The notes under the pieces were generated by a model. That model was not told the DNA's origin. It was given only the letters and a program-made list of their open reading frames with translations, and searched no databases. The position numbers were made by a program, and so were the translations under genes. 64,000 bases of DNA from Nymphaea colorata (lineage: Eukaryota; Streptophyta; Magnoliopsida; Nymphaeales; Nymphaeaceae), in NCBI RefSeq assembly GCF_008831285.2, contig NC_045140.1:20830370-20894369 (forward strand). Reading direction: 5' to 3'. Below, piece after piece: positions 52,401-64,000 of the stretch (its first letter is position 1; the number at the start of each line of letters is the position of its first letter).

Positions 52401-55400
52401 CCATCTTTTCTTGTTCACTTCAAAACATTTGGATCTAATTATTAAATTTAATTTCAGTGTTGTTACGATTCAGATTTTTAATCACAATTTTCTCAAAATG
52501 CATTGTAATTTGGAGCTCGATAATGCATAAGGTTTGAGTTTCTCTTCCCCTCTCTAAATCTCTTGAACCATCCTACCACCTATTAGTAAACCGAGAGAAG
52601 TTCCTAAGGTATCACAGTAGAGAGTGACAAATGAGAAGGATGGTGTTTTTCTCTTGCAGTGGGGATGCCAATGGCTTCGACTCTTTCCATAACCATCTCA
52701 GATGAAACTCTGATTAGTTGGGTTTTCGTCAGGAAAGATGAAGCCATTATTAATCAAATGGAGAGTTCGTTTTGGATTTACATTTAAATGTCAGGAACTG
52801 ATTATAAGGTAATCATTGATTTTGATGATGGCATTGTGTCATCCAAATCTGAATATAAATTTTCTATCCAACTGACTAATATCTGATTAGTTGGTGTGTT
52901 TATGGCTGCAGCCTAACTGAATTTGACCTGTTTACCCTAAACCTAGGCCACCTTGGTTGAACAGGTATTTTGGCAGTTAGGTGATATTGCAGACTTGAAA
53001 GCTAGAGACTAAATTGTGATGGCGAGCTTGGATGGTTAGGCATTTCCAAGTTGATTGTCAATGGTGTTCTATCAGTTTCCACTTCCAGATATCCTTTCCT
53101 TGTTCTGCATGGCTTCTTGCAGTTGCATGGGCCATTAATTTTTTGGGCTTTAGTTTATCATGTCGACTACAAGGCATGACCAAATCTTTGATAATCAGGG
53201 AGACCTTGCAATTCTACGTGCTTTCTGAAAAGCACTACTCAGTGCCCCTATTATAGCTGTACTACTCTTCCTCAGGTTAATAGATTTGGGTTTCTTCCTG
53301 TTGATCCACAAGGCATATGCCACACTTTCCTTTCACCAATGATATCTGCTCATTTGTTGCTTGAAGACTGGGCTTTCAAAGTTCAAATAGAAGCTAAGCT
53401 GTTCTTATATGGTGCAGGTTGCTCAGCCTATTCTTCTACTGTTCTAAAAATGAGCGTGACACAAAAGCATAGATCACAGAAAATATTTAAGCCACTAGCC
53501 TGGTCTAGATAATCCGCAGTTAAACTTGCCAGTATATTGGAAATTATATTCCTTAGTAGGATGACTGAATGCAGGTTAACTGTTGCTCTTTGGAACTACT
53601 GGACTGGTAAACAGTGAGCAGTGTACCATGGATGGTGTTTAAATTCATTGACTTGCTGTGTAATGGGTGTGTATATTAGTTGTTGCGTTGTTACTTTACA
53701 AATTAAATCCTTTCTCCATTACTCTCTCTCTATATGTCATCTACACTTCAATCTTTTAGCAGCACTGTGCTTTTGATGTAGGATTCTTCCCTCTTTTGCA
53801 TTCTTCTGGTTTAGGCACATACTCCTGCGGTGGCTAGTCAGACAAATGCTCAGATTGGGTCCACTGCTTCTTCTTTGGAACCAAATGACTTGAAAGTGAC
53901 TGTAGAACGGGACCTTGTCTCACAAGCTGAAGAAGAGGATATGGAGGCACTTCTTGGCACGTATGTATCGCTTGCTAACCTGAGACTCTTTGTGTGTTCT
54001 CTGAGTCATATTTCTGCAATTTTGCAAATCTTATATGTTGCATGTTCTTTAATATTTGATTTGGATCAATCCAAAATGGATAAAGAGATGTGGTGAGCCC
54101 TTTTGATAATGGGAACAGAAGTCAAGGCTATCCAGTGGCTTTACTTTCTTTGTCAATGGACAAAAAATGGTGGTAACTTGAGCTGGTGATAGTTTTTATC
54201 ATTAAGGGGAGTTTTTGATGGCCTCAGATTTGATCTAATTCAAGGTTCTCAGAATTTGAGATCCATGGATGTAAGATCAGACTGCCCGAAATTTAGCCTT
54301 TTGATTAGGATCGTCAGACCTTTTGACAATGTAAAATGCAAAATTCAGTTCATAGGTTTGAGATGGGTTTTTTAGTTGTTCACCTTTCATTAGTGGTTCC
54401 ATGGAATCTTTCAATTCCCAGCTGTGTCCGATCAATGGATTTAAGATCCTCAGCTCTCAAATACATTCCATTCAATCTGTGCATGTGAAATCCAGTCAAA
54501 TCACTTCAACCCAAGGGGCAAGAATGAATATGGGCTTAGCTTATTTATTTAGTTGTATTTATTTTATCGAATAATCCTGTTGTCTTTTTTGTTGTTGGGC
54601 TTGGATTTTCTTTAGATTTTCTGCTTACTGCCATGCAGTATGTTCTTCTTTCCCTTTTATTACACTGTCTACTATCTCCACTCCGGGTGCTTGTTATGTA
54701 AACTCATTTTCTCGCAAGTGTTGTGCTACTAGTTCTTGTTAATGGTTGTCAGGTATGTTATGGGCATTGGTGAAGCAGAGGCATTCTCAGAGAGGTTAAA
54801 GCGAGAATTACTTGCGCTTGAAGCAGCAAATGTGCATGCCATTTTGGAAAGTCAGCCGTTGATAGAAGAGGTATGCTTTTTGTTGTCTATAATGTTCTAC
54901 TATCCCAATTCAGTAGTTGCCACTTTGCTTCCTGCATGTGAAATGGGTCCTTGCAGTGAGTTTTTTTTTTTTCCAATTCCCTTTTCCATAGGCAAGTTGG
55001 AGAATGACCGTGGGAAAAAAGCCCCTTAAAAGTAGTATTGCAAAGGAACATTTAATCCTGATTGAGTTAGATTTATCCTATGAGCTTTAATGTTTCATAT
55101 GCTGAAGAACATTTCCAATTGTAGTGTAGTCCTCAGGTCTTGTTCCTAAATCTACATCATTCTCACCCTAATGGTAAAAAAGACAATTGACTTTTGTAGC
55201 CTTGTTGAGGTAAAGAAATTAAGAGATCAACTTAAAAGTAAAAGCAATACAATTCTACATATAGGTATAGACACGTGCACACTTTATCTTCTATGACTAT
55301 CTTGACAACCTTGCTTTTCGATTCCCTCTCCTCTTTCATTGAATGTGATTTAGTTGGATGGGAGGAGCAGGGAAACATGCATTATTGTTAGGGTTGCATG

Positions 55401-58400
55401 GCTTCGTAACTGTCAACATCTAACTGCAATATTTATCTTAAGAAGGAGAAACATCTTGGGTGCCTCCCACTTTCGTGGCAGTCTAGGCATCTAGTGCATG
55501 ACTTTTGTTCTAACCTAGGCATCTTAGGCACAGCCTTTTACTGCATAGGACACATTTTCAGATGTTCTCTTGTGTGTTAAGTCTGTTAAAGCCTTACCAC
55601 GTGTTTCATATTAGCAGGGTAGGCAGAAAAATTGTCCAAATCATAATCACCAAAAGAAAGATCATGATTATTTACAAAATATCATGGACACAATACATAG
55701 CCCAGACATTATGATGATACACTTGAAATTTGTTCTTCAAAAAAAAAAAAAGGTCAATGTTGCCCTGAAGCCTGAAGGTTCTTTATGACATTTTTTTGGG
55801 TTGTTTGAAAATTTTATGCATTTCAAGGACATGCAGACGATATTGGTGAATTCTGCAGGTTCTGCTTGGACTGGAATCAGCAATGGTATGTGTAGATGAT
55901 ATGGACGAGTGGCTTGGCATTTTCAATGTAAAGCTCAGACATATGCGAGAGGATATTGCATCAGTAAGCCAGCATAGCTGGGAACGTACTTCCTGATATT
56001 ACTTGTAGATCTGTTAACTTAGTTATCCTGTTTCTTGTGACTTAGTGGTAGCATTCAGCATATGCCTTGTTCTTTGACCAAAGGTGTTGTCACAGACATT
56101 GGTGTTTTCTGATAATATCATAATATTGTCACAAAAAAGGTTTTTTTTTGCTGAAATAAAAAGATCATATTTTTTTTCCAAAATATTACCAATAAGTAAA
56201 TAATTTTTTTTTGCTTTAATTTTTTCTCAGCATGTACTTTAAGTGTTTGTTTTCCAATGTTTTGTTATTTTTTTAAATCTTGAAAATTATTTTGAATATT
56301 TTTCTCAACATTTTGTAGGAAAATTAGTATAAAGCTCATAATTTTCTATTTACACATTTTTCAATTTTTTGAATTTATGAGATTTCTTAAGAAAAACAAA
56401 ATTGAAAAATAATTTCTTTGAAAAATCTTGCTGATAAATACCCGAGCAATATTTGTTTCAATGTGCAAATGAAAGTTTTCTTAGTGTTTCAAATTAATGT
56501 ATTGATCTATGTTCTCACTTTTCAGCATTGGCATTGGAAAGCTTTTAAAATCACTTTGTCGTTGTAAAAGGTATTCTGGATGGAATATAGCCTTCTTTTT
56601 TGTCCCCTACAATAATTGTTGATGTCGTCATTATAAGCGTTGTCTTCACATTAAGAATTAGGTGTGAGTTGATCTAACCTGACTTGACACGATCACATGT
56701 GATAATAAATCCCATTTGGTACTTGTCACTATATATACATTTTGCTCAATGCTTTCTAGCATGATATAGCACAAGCCCTTTAGAGACAACTTTGGCCCAC
56801 CATCAATTCTGCCTGATCTTAACAATAAAAATATTAGGTTGGCTTTGCCAATTAGTTTGATCCAGCTAGCTGATTGCTTCACCTGACTTAGTGGCTAACT
56901 TTTCACACTCTTTTTGGTTCTAGTTTGTAATTCTGAATGATGCCTCCTGCTGCTCTATAAATGCTATACTGCTATGCACAAATCAGCGAGAAACATTGAA
57001 AATATTATCATAATAAATAGTCATTGTCCATTGCTGTTAGGGGCTTGAAGTTTTCGCAACATTGGCAAGAAGTAGAAGTAATCAATCACTGGCAATCTTT
57101 ACAAATTTTCATTTGGTTAAAGTTAGGGAATTCATAGAATGCTAGATTTTCGAGTTTCAGTTAGAACTGGTTCTTTTTTCTTGAACCTATGTGTCACATA
57201 TTAAGATCTCCAGGCTACTTACATGTTGAGGAGCTGGTTTAATCTAAATCTTGAAATATAACAATGCTCAAACTCAAAGTCAAATGATCTATTAATGGAA
57301 AAATGATACTTCTAACTGTTTTCTTTTCTTTGTCATTTTTTTATTGTATTTTTATACTTCTTTTAACTCATACTGCCTTACTGCTAACTTCTGCCAAAGT
57401 AGTATCATGGTTAAGCATGTTCAGATAGTCATAAGGCTCCTTAGAAACCAAAGCCCTGCTTGAAGTTTTGTATGTACTGTGTTCAATCATGCTTATAAGA
57501 CATGTTATGGCTCACAGATAGAATCCAGAAACAATAAGCTAGAGATGCAGTCCCTAAACAATAAGGCACTCATTGAGGAGCTTGATAAACTTCTTGGGCG
57601 TTTGCGTGTTCCTTCTGAGGTATGTGGCCAAGCATCTTGAGTTGCACTATTATCTGTCTTTTTATCTTGTGGCACTTATTATATTTATGATTCTTGTGAT
57701 TAGAATTCATGCTGTCCATTTCAAATGTCTGACGTTTGTTTTATTCCAGTATGCAGCATCACTAACAGGAGGTTCATTTGATGAGGCACGGATGCTTCAA
57801 AATGTGGAAGCTTGTGAATGGTTAACTGGTGCCTTGCATGCTTTGGCGGTTCCCAACTTGGATCCCTGTTATGCTAATATGCGAGCTGTATGTTCTTTAG
57901 TATCTTCTTTCCTTTTGAAGTTAGCTTAGTTGAAACCATTTAAATGATAATTCTCTATTATTTATTGCCTTTTCATTTGGAAGATTTAGTAGGGTGGCAT
58001 TTGGATGACAGTGGCCAAAGGTTGGGATTTTGGAGATCCATGTTTTTCAAACCTGGTTTTTCATGTGCTTGTCTGAACAAAATCTGCAAATTCAATTTGT
58101 GCCTCAAAAAAAGATAATCTGCAAATTACGTTTGTGCCTCAGAAACAGATAGCTCACCATTTTCCAGCTACTTACTCCTTGAGAATCAAGACGTTGTGCA
58201 ACAAACAATCTAGGTGTTTTAACTAGGAAAACAATAGTTGACTTGCAGCTTCCTTCTGGTTTGTTTCGTACGTATTTACTTTTCTTCTTTTATTGTTCTT
58301 TATTCTTTTTCTTCTTCAATGTTTTCTTTCCTTTCTACATTTTCTAAACCTTCTATTTTATGTTTGCTTTTCCTTCTATATTTCTAAAATTGCCCCCTTT

Positions 58401-61400
58401 TTTTGTCTTGTTCTTTATGAAATGATAGTGATGATACGGGTATTTATCATTTCATCTGAGTTTAAAGTTGTGCCAGAACATCAGCTCTAGATATTCCAGT
58501 CAAGGAGCTCTGCATGCATGTTATGTGTCTGAATGCATAACTTTTGTGTGTGCACTTGTACATAAATGTTTTATTTGGATGAACAGTGTTTAGCATTGTT
58601 GAATTCAGTTTTCTCCTTAAGTATTTTATAGTGAGGACATTGCTAGCATGCATTAGCCACTTGATTGGCCAACCAACCAATTTTTTCTGGTTTTCAGGTG
58701 ACCTGAATCTTGTCTAACTGTTTTCCACTGACTATTTCAATTTCTGTGTTATTTGATTAGTGCTTGGGTTTTCATATATTTGACAGGTTAAGGAGAAGAG
58801 GTTAGAGCTTGAAAAGCTGAAGACAACTTTTGTTAAGCGAGCATCTGAGTTCCTTCGTAATTACTTTGCTAGTTTGGTGGATTTTATGATAAGTGACAAA
58901 AGTTATTTCTCTCAGGTGGCTCACTTTACATGCCATAGGAGCTTAGTTGTTAAATAGAATCCATTGCAACTATCTAGTTTAACTGTAGGTTGTCCATTTA
59001 AATTTTGGCAGCGAGGGCAGTTGAAGAGGCCTGACCATGCTGATTTGAGATATAAGTGCAGGACATATGCACGACTTCTGCAGCACCTGAAGGTTCCCTT
59101 TTATAAAAAATACACATATTGGTTTTGTATTTTCTAGTGTCAACTGTTAACTATGTAATTTTGTTTGTAGAGTCTGGATAAGACATGCTTGGTTCCTCTT
59201 AGGAAAGAATATTGTCGATCACTTAATCTGTTGCTTCGTAGAGAGGTTAGAAATCCTTCCTTAATGTCATTATTTTCTCTTTTTCTTTCGTAATATAAGC
59301 ACATCACTTTTAATAATAGCCTTGTTTTGTTCAGCCAATTACTGACTTTATGGCATGCTTGGTTTCAGAATTGATCATGTTGTCCTTTTCAAGCACTAGT
59401 GGCGGTACTGAAGTCATTATCTGTTAATGTGTTAACTGTAGCAACCCAACCCACTTCCACACTGGGTTTGGTCTCCTGGTTTGGTGGATCCCAACTCACC
59501 CCCAAATAGCTTTGGTTCCAGTCTCAAAAAGGCTAAGAGACTAACTAACAGTCATGATTTCTCTTAGTAGAATACTAATAATGTATAAACTTGGTGTCAC
59601 TGACCCAAAGGTGATCCTAATGCAGCCCAGCAAATTACCTTTATACCATCACTTAGAATGTGCTATAAAGATTAGTTCAAAGCCTAAATAAGTGGATCTC
59701 CAATAAGTAAAAAAAATAAGGACAAGAAAGAGAGCACTAGTAGGGGCAGCTTGGATTGCTTAGAATTTTTTAATTTGATTTATTTACTTTTTGTTGAGAA
59801 AATTGGTTTTGACAGAGATGCATTAACCAACACTTTGATAAAGCCAAAATTGTGCATAACCTTGTTGGTAAACTAAGTCACACTGGTACATGGGGCAAGC
59901 CCACATACCCATACCAGGACTCGGTACGTTTGGATCAGTTCCTGGTCGACACCAATCCAAACCACAAAAATAACATTGTCTTAGTCTATTTATGTTTTTT
60001 TATGAGATTATATGTAGGAACTATGAAAGGAACATCGTCTTAATGATGTGATGATATCCATTTTGTTTTTTGGAATTAAAAATATATAATTATTGCCGTA
60101 CCACCGTACCTATGTGACATAGTTGGTAAAGCATTTTGTGCTGTAAGGCATTTTGGTACTTAGTTGTTTCATAGTTTTTCAGGCTCGTGAGTTTGCAAGT
60201 GAACTTCGTGCAAGTACTAAAGCATCAAGGAATCCCACTCTTTGGCTTGAAGCTTCTGTAGGTTCGAGCCAAGTGGCGGCCAATGCAGACACTTCTTCTG
60301 TCTCTGAAGCATATGCCAAAATGCTTACCATTTTTGTTCCTCTACTGGTTGATGAGGTTTGCTTACTAAATGACGAATCTCCAATTGTAGATACATATGT
60401 AAGGCTTTTCTATCATTTGATATTAATTCTTCGACTTTATGGTATTACAGAGTTCCTTCTTTGCACATTTTATGTGCTTTGAGGTCTTGGCCCTTGTCCC
60501 ACAGGGGGTTCCTTCTGCTTCTGTGAACAAGGGTGATTCTCACAGTGATGACCTTAATGACGAAGATCTTAGTCCCATGGATGCGGATGGGAATGATTTA
60601 AAGCCTGGTAGCTTCTGGGTTTTTGCTTTTTCACAGTTTATTTGTGTAGGTCTAGGAACTAGTTATGAACTGTGTGATTTTCTTGATTGCACTTTTTGCA
60701 GGCAAAGATGCTGCTGAACTAAAAGCACTAAATGAAGCTCTTAAAGATCTTCTTGATGGTATTCAGGTAGTCTTGGTTTTCTCTAATTCTCTGCTTTTAA
60801 TACTGTCTTTTTGCATTTCTTGATCTTGAGGTCCTTATAGATGAACTAGAAGACTTTTATAGTCCAGGAAGTTGCTTGATGAACACTGGTTTTTCAGTGG
60901 GTTATGTAGCTGATAAAATTTTATAGCTTTTCTTTACAGAAGTACTGTTCAACATGTAATCTTCTATCAGGTAGGATTGATGATGAGTTAGATGTTACAT
61001 ATGCTTGTTACAGTTACTCCAGTAATAATACCTGTTACAGTTGCAAATGTTCATAAAATGTTAGCCTAACAGGGGTTGATATGTAACATTGATTGGCTCT
61101 AGCATATTCAAGTTTCAAAATATCATATGTTAATATTGCATTTTTAATGACTTTGTCATTCTTGCTCTGGAAAGTTGATATTTTAGGTGTTACATTATGA
61201 AGTGTGACCTATGACTCATGTATGCATGCTGCATTGTTGTTTCTCATGCCTTGAGAAGAGTTGGTAGGAAGAACTTACAATTTGATGATAGGGAATCTCT
61301 TCTTAGATTGCATGCTTAAATGATTTCAGGAGGACTTCTATGCAGTAGTAGATTGGGCATACAAGATTGATCCTCTCCGTTGCATATCCATGCATGGGAT

Positions 61401-62012
61401 TACCGAGAAGTACCTCTCTGGCCAGAAAGCTGATGCAGCGGGTTTTGTGCGTCGGTTGCTGGATGACCTTGAGTCTAAGATCTCCTCACAGTTCAACAAG
61501 GTTTCATTCAAATACATCCACAGTTTGTTTATAGTTGTCTTGGTTGTGTTCATTATGTAACTTTCTTACAGTTTGTGGATGAAGCCTGTTACCAAATTGA
61601 GCGCAATGAAAAAAGCATTCGTCCTTATGGTGTCTTCCCATATATTCCAAGGTAAAAGTGCAGGTTCCATATGAAGTAAACATAGGATGGTTGCCATTAG
61701 TTATTTAAGGAAGCTTAGTGATTTGTTTCTTTTGTTATCTAAGGTGCCTCTTGAACATTCTAGTAAAATTCTAAGTATCCCTTTGCTGATAGGGAGTGGT
61801 TAAAAAAGGGCTATTCCTGCCTAGGTCCTGTGTAACAGGTATATGGCATTTTGGCCTCAGTGTCCATGTTGAATGGGTTTGACGCAGAGATATGGTCCAA
61901 CTGGAGACAGGGTAAGGATATAGTCAAACTTGTATCCAGTGCAATTTGACTGTATCCTCTAAGAGTATTCTTTTTAAAACTTAATTTTTTTAAAAGGAAG
62001 TAAGAGGTGTGG

Positions 62013-62050
<38 letters not shown>

Positions 62051-64000
62051 GTGGCTGTAGAACAGAGAGAAGGGAAGGAGGGGGACAACCTTTACACGTT
62101 TGGATAATAGTTGTGCTCTGTTATGATCATCATTTGGCCTATATAAGATAGACAGTAACGTTAATCTGTTTTTCAGTGCAACTGTTTGGTCTTTTTGCTT
62201 GGGAATGAATCTGCTAGTATTTCTTATATGGAACCTAAGATGGAACATTTCTATTTTATAGGTTTGCAACTCTTGCAACACGCATGGAGCAGTACATCCA
62301 AGGGCAGTCCAGGGACTTGGTTGACCAAGCATATACAAAATTTGTAAGTGAGGCGTCATCAAGTATCTCTCTAGTCATTTTGCAAGGGAAGTGACATAGT
62401 AGAAAATCTTCTTGTCATGTAGATTTTGACACGAAATCAGCTGCAACACTGTTCATGGCTCTGTCATATTTATTAGTTCCTCGACCAATTTGCCATATTA
62501 TTCAATGTAGCTGAGATAACTGCACTGGTGGACTGCTCTGTCGAGGAGCTGAAACCCCAAGGAGTTCATGACTTCTGTTCTTTTCTAATGTCAGAATATT
62601 CATGTGCTGAGGCCATTCTACCGAACCAGCAACTCTTTAAGTTGAATAGATACAACACTCACTTTTAACCCTCCCTATTTTTCGTTGGAAAAAAGGGTGC
62701 TTCGTGTAGTTTGAGCACAAATAATCCCGTTTGTGCTGTAAGGAGCAGATGTTTAACGTGCTAACCTAGCTGTATTTTTACAGGATTTTCAGTAGTAAAA
62801 GCGTTTTGGTGAACATGATTTTGTGTGTTTTGTCCTAGTTCTGCATTGTTTTTTCTCCACCAGTGATTTGTAAGTTATTTATGACTCAGGGATGATCATA
62901 TTTGCAGATTAACGTAATGTTCACAACATTAGATCGCATTGCACAAACTGAGCCTAAGTATGCTGATGTTGTACTTCTTGAAAACTATGCTGCTTTTCAG
63001 AACAGGTGAAGAATTTATATCCTTGAATCCCAATTTTTCTTGGTTAGCAAGTGATTTCTATCCTATATGCCTATCTCTAGAAAACATGCTGAAGAGAAGC
63101 ACATACTTATTGTTCATGCAGCCTTTATGACCTAGCCAATGTTGTGCCAACACTTGCTAAATTTTACCATCAAGCTAGTGAGTCATATGAGCAGGCTTGC
63201 ACACGGAATATTACTTCAATTATATACACTGTAAGTATGGGAGCAGGTCATCCTTCTTTACCCTCCATCAGCTTGTCCATAAGCTGTTGGGACTTGTGAC
63301 TACAGTTACTTTTTTTTGTTTTTTCTCTCTGGGTATGACAATTCCAATGTGCAAATCTTATCATATGTTAGATAAGTATTTCATTCATCTTCCTGATTAT
63401 TCTTTCAGGTATTTGACAAGTTATTTCAGTTTGGTCGTAAAATCGAAGATTTGATGTATACCATTCCTGCAGAGGAGGTAAATAAGTCAGAATGTATCTC
63501 TTTAATTTGTCTGTGCATGTTCACTATTGAAATGCGCAGCTGACATAGCATAAGGATACTCTAGAACATACATAATACATTGCTTGTTAACGCTGCAATA
63601 TATGTTGCCAGTTGCCACTGATTCCAATAACATATTCTTATTGAATTTGATAATGCATGTCTTAATGGGTTCAAGAACATTAATGTGGAAAAAGAATTAC
63701 ATTTGTCATAAAGATGCAAAAAATGGTAAAAACAACATGGTGTTTCAAAGAATAAGATCATAAGAGCATGATTCACGAACACAGAGGTATGTCCATATTT
63801 ACACAAGCTTCTTAACTTAAAGCAATGAAATATAAATGCCAACTCAAGCTCAAGTTCTTGGAGCAAATCCTGGATAACTGCAGTTAAAAGTATGTTACAG
63901 GTGAAAACGAGGTTGTTAAAGAAATGTAAGATATGCAGTCTGTTAAGTGAACGGAAAAATATGCAGCCAACGTTATAAAAGGGATGCGGAGTTAATGGCA
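46285..64000 (+). CDS. SEC3A: Exocyst complex subunit SEC3 (SEC3A-like), 3' end beyond window
   Basis: Exocyst landmark subunit that tethers secretory vesicles at the plasma membrane. 22 exons with GT-AG borders and matching phases: 46285-46474, 49048-49124, 51433-51507, 51685-51752, 51991-52093, 53815-53960, 54753-54870, 55859-55963, 57518-57619, 57750-57887, 58787-58915, 59012-59092, 59171-59245, 60183-60356, 60451-60607, 60702-60766, 61330-61500, 61572-61651, 62262-62343, 62908-63005, 63122-63230, 63409-63477. They encode 804 residues; Arabidopsis SEC3A has about 887, so roughly 80 C-terminal residues lie outside. The N-terminal PH-like PIP2-binding domain covers about the first 150 residues ([20 protein letters not shown] to VVEMAIWAK). 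The core follows ([38 protein letters not shown], coiled coil, [21 protein letters not shown]-like [39 protein letters not shown]). No disruption is visible in any exon. Confidence 0.97.
49441..49475 (+). repeat. GA microsatellite in SEC3 intron 2
   Basis: About 35 bp of GA, 85-90 bp before the LINE-like segment in the same intron. Confidence 0.95.
49560..50340 (-). mobile_element. Decayed LINE fragment (zf-RVT region), antisense in SEC3 intron 2
   Basis: On the minus strand, frames between about 50290 and 49570 give a Cys/His-type segment, [19 protein letters not shown] (about 49945-49885), then in a shifted frame [20 protein letters not shown] and [10 protein letters not shown]. This matches the zinc-binding domain C-terminal to plant LINE reverse transcriptases (CxLCxxxEExxxHLFxxCxxSxxLW). 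Stops and frameshifts interrupt it throughout. The segment is compositionally different from the flanking intron. Ends and target-site duplications were not resolved. It is only the 3' part of an element, consistent with 5' truncation. Confidence 0.6.
50625..50676 (+). repeat. Long G-tract with G-quadruplex potential in SEC3 intron 2
   Basis: About 50 bp consisting of G runs of 3 to more than 10 separated by single T or TG. The G-rich strand is the transcribed RNA sense, so at least four G-runs for a quadruplex exist both in the coding-strand DNA and in the pre-mRNA. Confidence 0.85.
52097..52170 (+). repeat. CT, T and G tracts just after SEC3 exon 5
   Basis: Starting a few bases after the exon-5 donor (52094), a CT run is followed by a T run and then GGGGGGG and GGGTGGGGGGG clusters. 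It is low-complexity intron DNA. Confidence 0.85.
62012..62050 (+). repeat. Compound (CT)n(AT)n microsatellite in SEC3 intron 18
   Basis: About 19 bp of CT followed by 20 bp of AT, with the same CTCTCTATATAT junction seen at 23.2, 32.1 and 33.7 kb. Confidence 0.95.

Overview
This window is nuclear DNA of a flowering plant. The evidence is spliced genes with GT-AG introns, plant-only families (a DYW-type PPR protein, PDV2, PsbO, phytoglobin, PADRE/DUF4228 and DC1 proteins, exocyst SEC3), AT-rich intergenic DNA with long CT/AT microsatellites, and decayed LINE and MITE remnants. There is no bacterial, organellar or viral gene organisation. I could not fix the species or order from sequence alone.

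Layout: (1) 1-1910 is a GC-rich, purine-rich block with no gene I can name. (2) 1911-4223 (+) is an intact single-exon DYW-class PPR gene. (3) 4224-9625 is its 3' flank, then a decayed LINE fragment (about 7400-7812, minus). (4) 9626-12793 (+) is a two-exon PLASTID DIVISION2 homologue. (5) 15234-15764 (+) is a possible small three-exon gene with a transit-peptide-like N-terminus. It lies directly upstream of (6) a class-1-like phytoglobin, exons 16088-18738 (+), whose 5' coding end is unresolved. (7) 21159-21563 (-) and 29365-29838 (-) are two single-exon PADRE/DUF4228 genes, separated by 7.8 kb of gene-free DNA containing a MITE-like foldback. (8) 29839-34801 holds a small TIR element and large CT/AT microsatellites. 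(9) 34802-35521 (-) is a DC1-domain gene. (10) About 39790-42870 is a diverged second copy of the PPR gene with its 5' and 3' flanks, now a pseudogene. (11) 43546-44701 (+) is PsbO of photosystem II. (12) 46285 to beyond the window end (+) is the exocyst subunit SEC3, with 22 exons visible and the last exons cut off; its intron 2 holds an antisense LINE relic.

The genes do not form a pathway. Three products act in or on plastids by family (PDV2 on the outer envelope, PsbO in the thylakoid lumen, and possibly the PPR editing factor). The phytoglobin and the PADRE genes belong to stress-linked families, and SEC3 acts in secretion. The points most worth checking are the PPR duplication with its in-frame 981-bp deletion, and the phase-compatible plastid-leader-like exons in front of a globin that has no in-frame ATG of its own.
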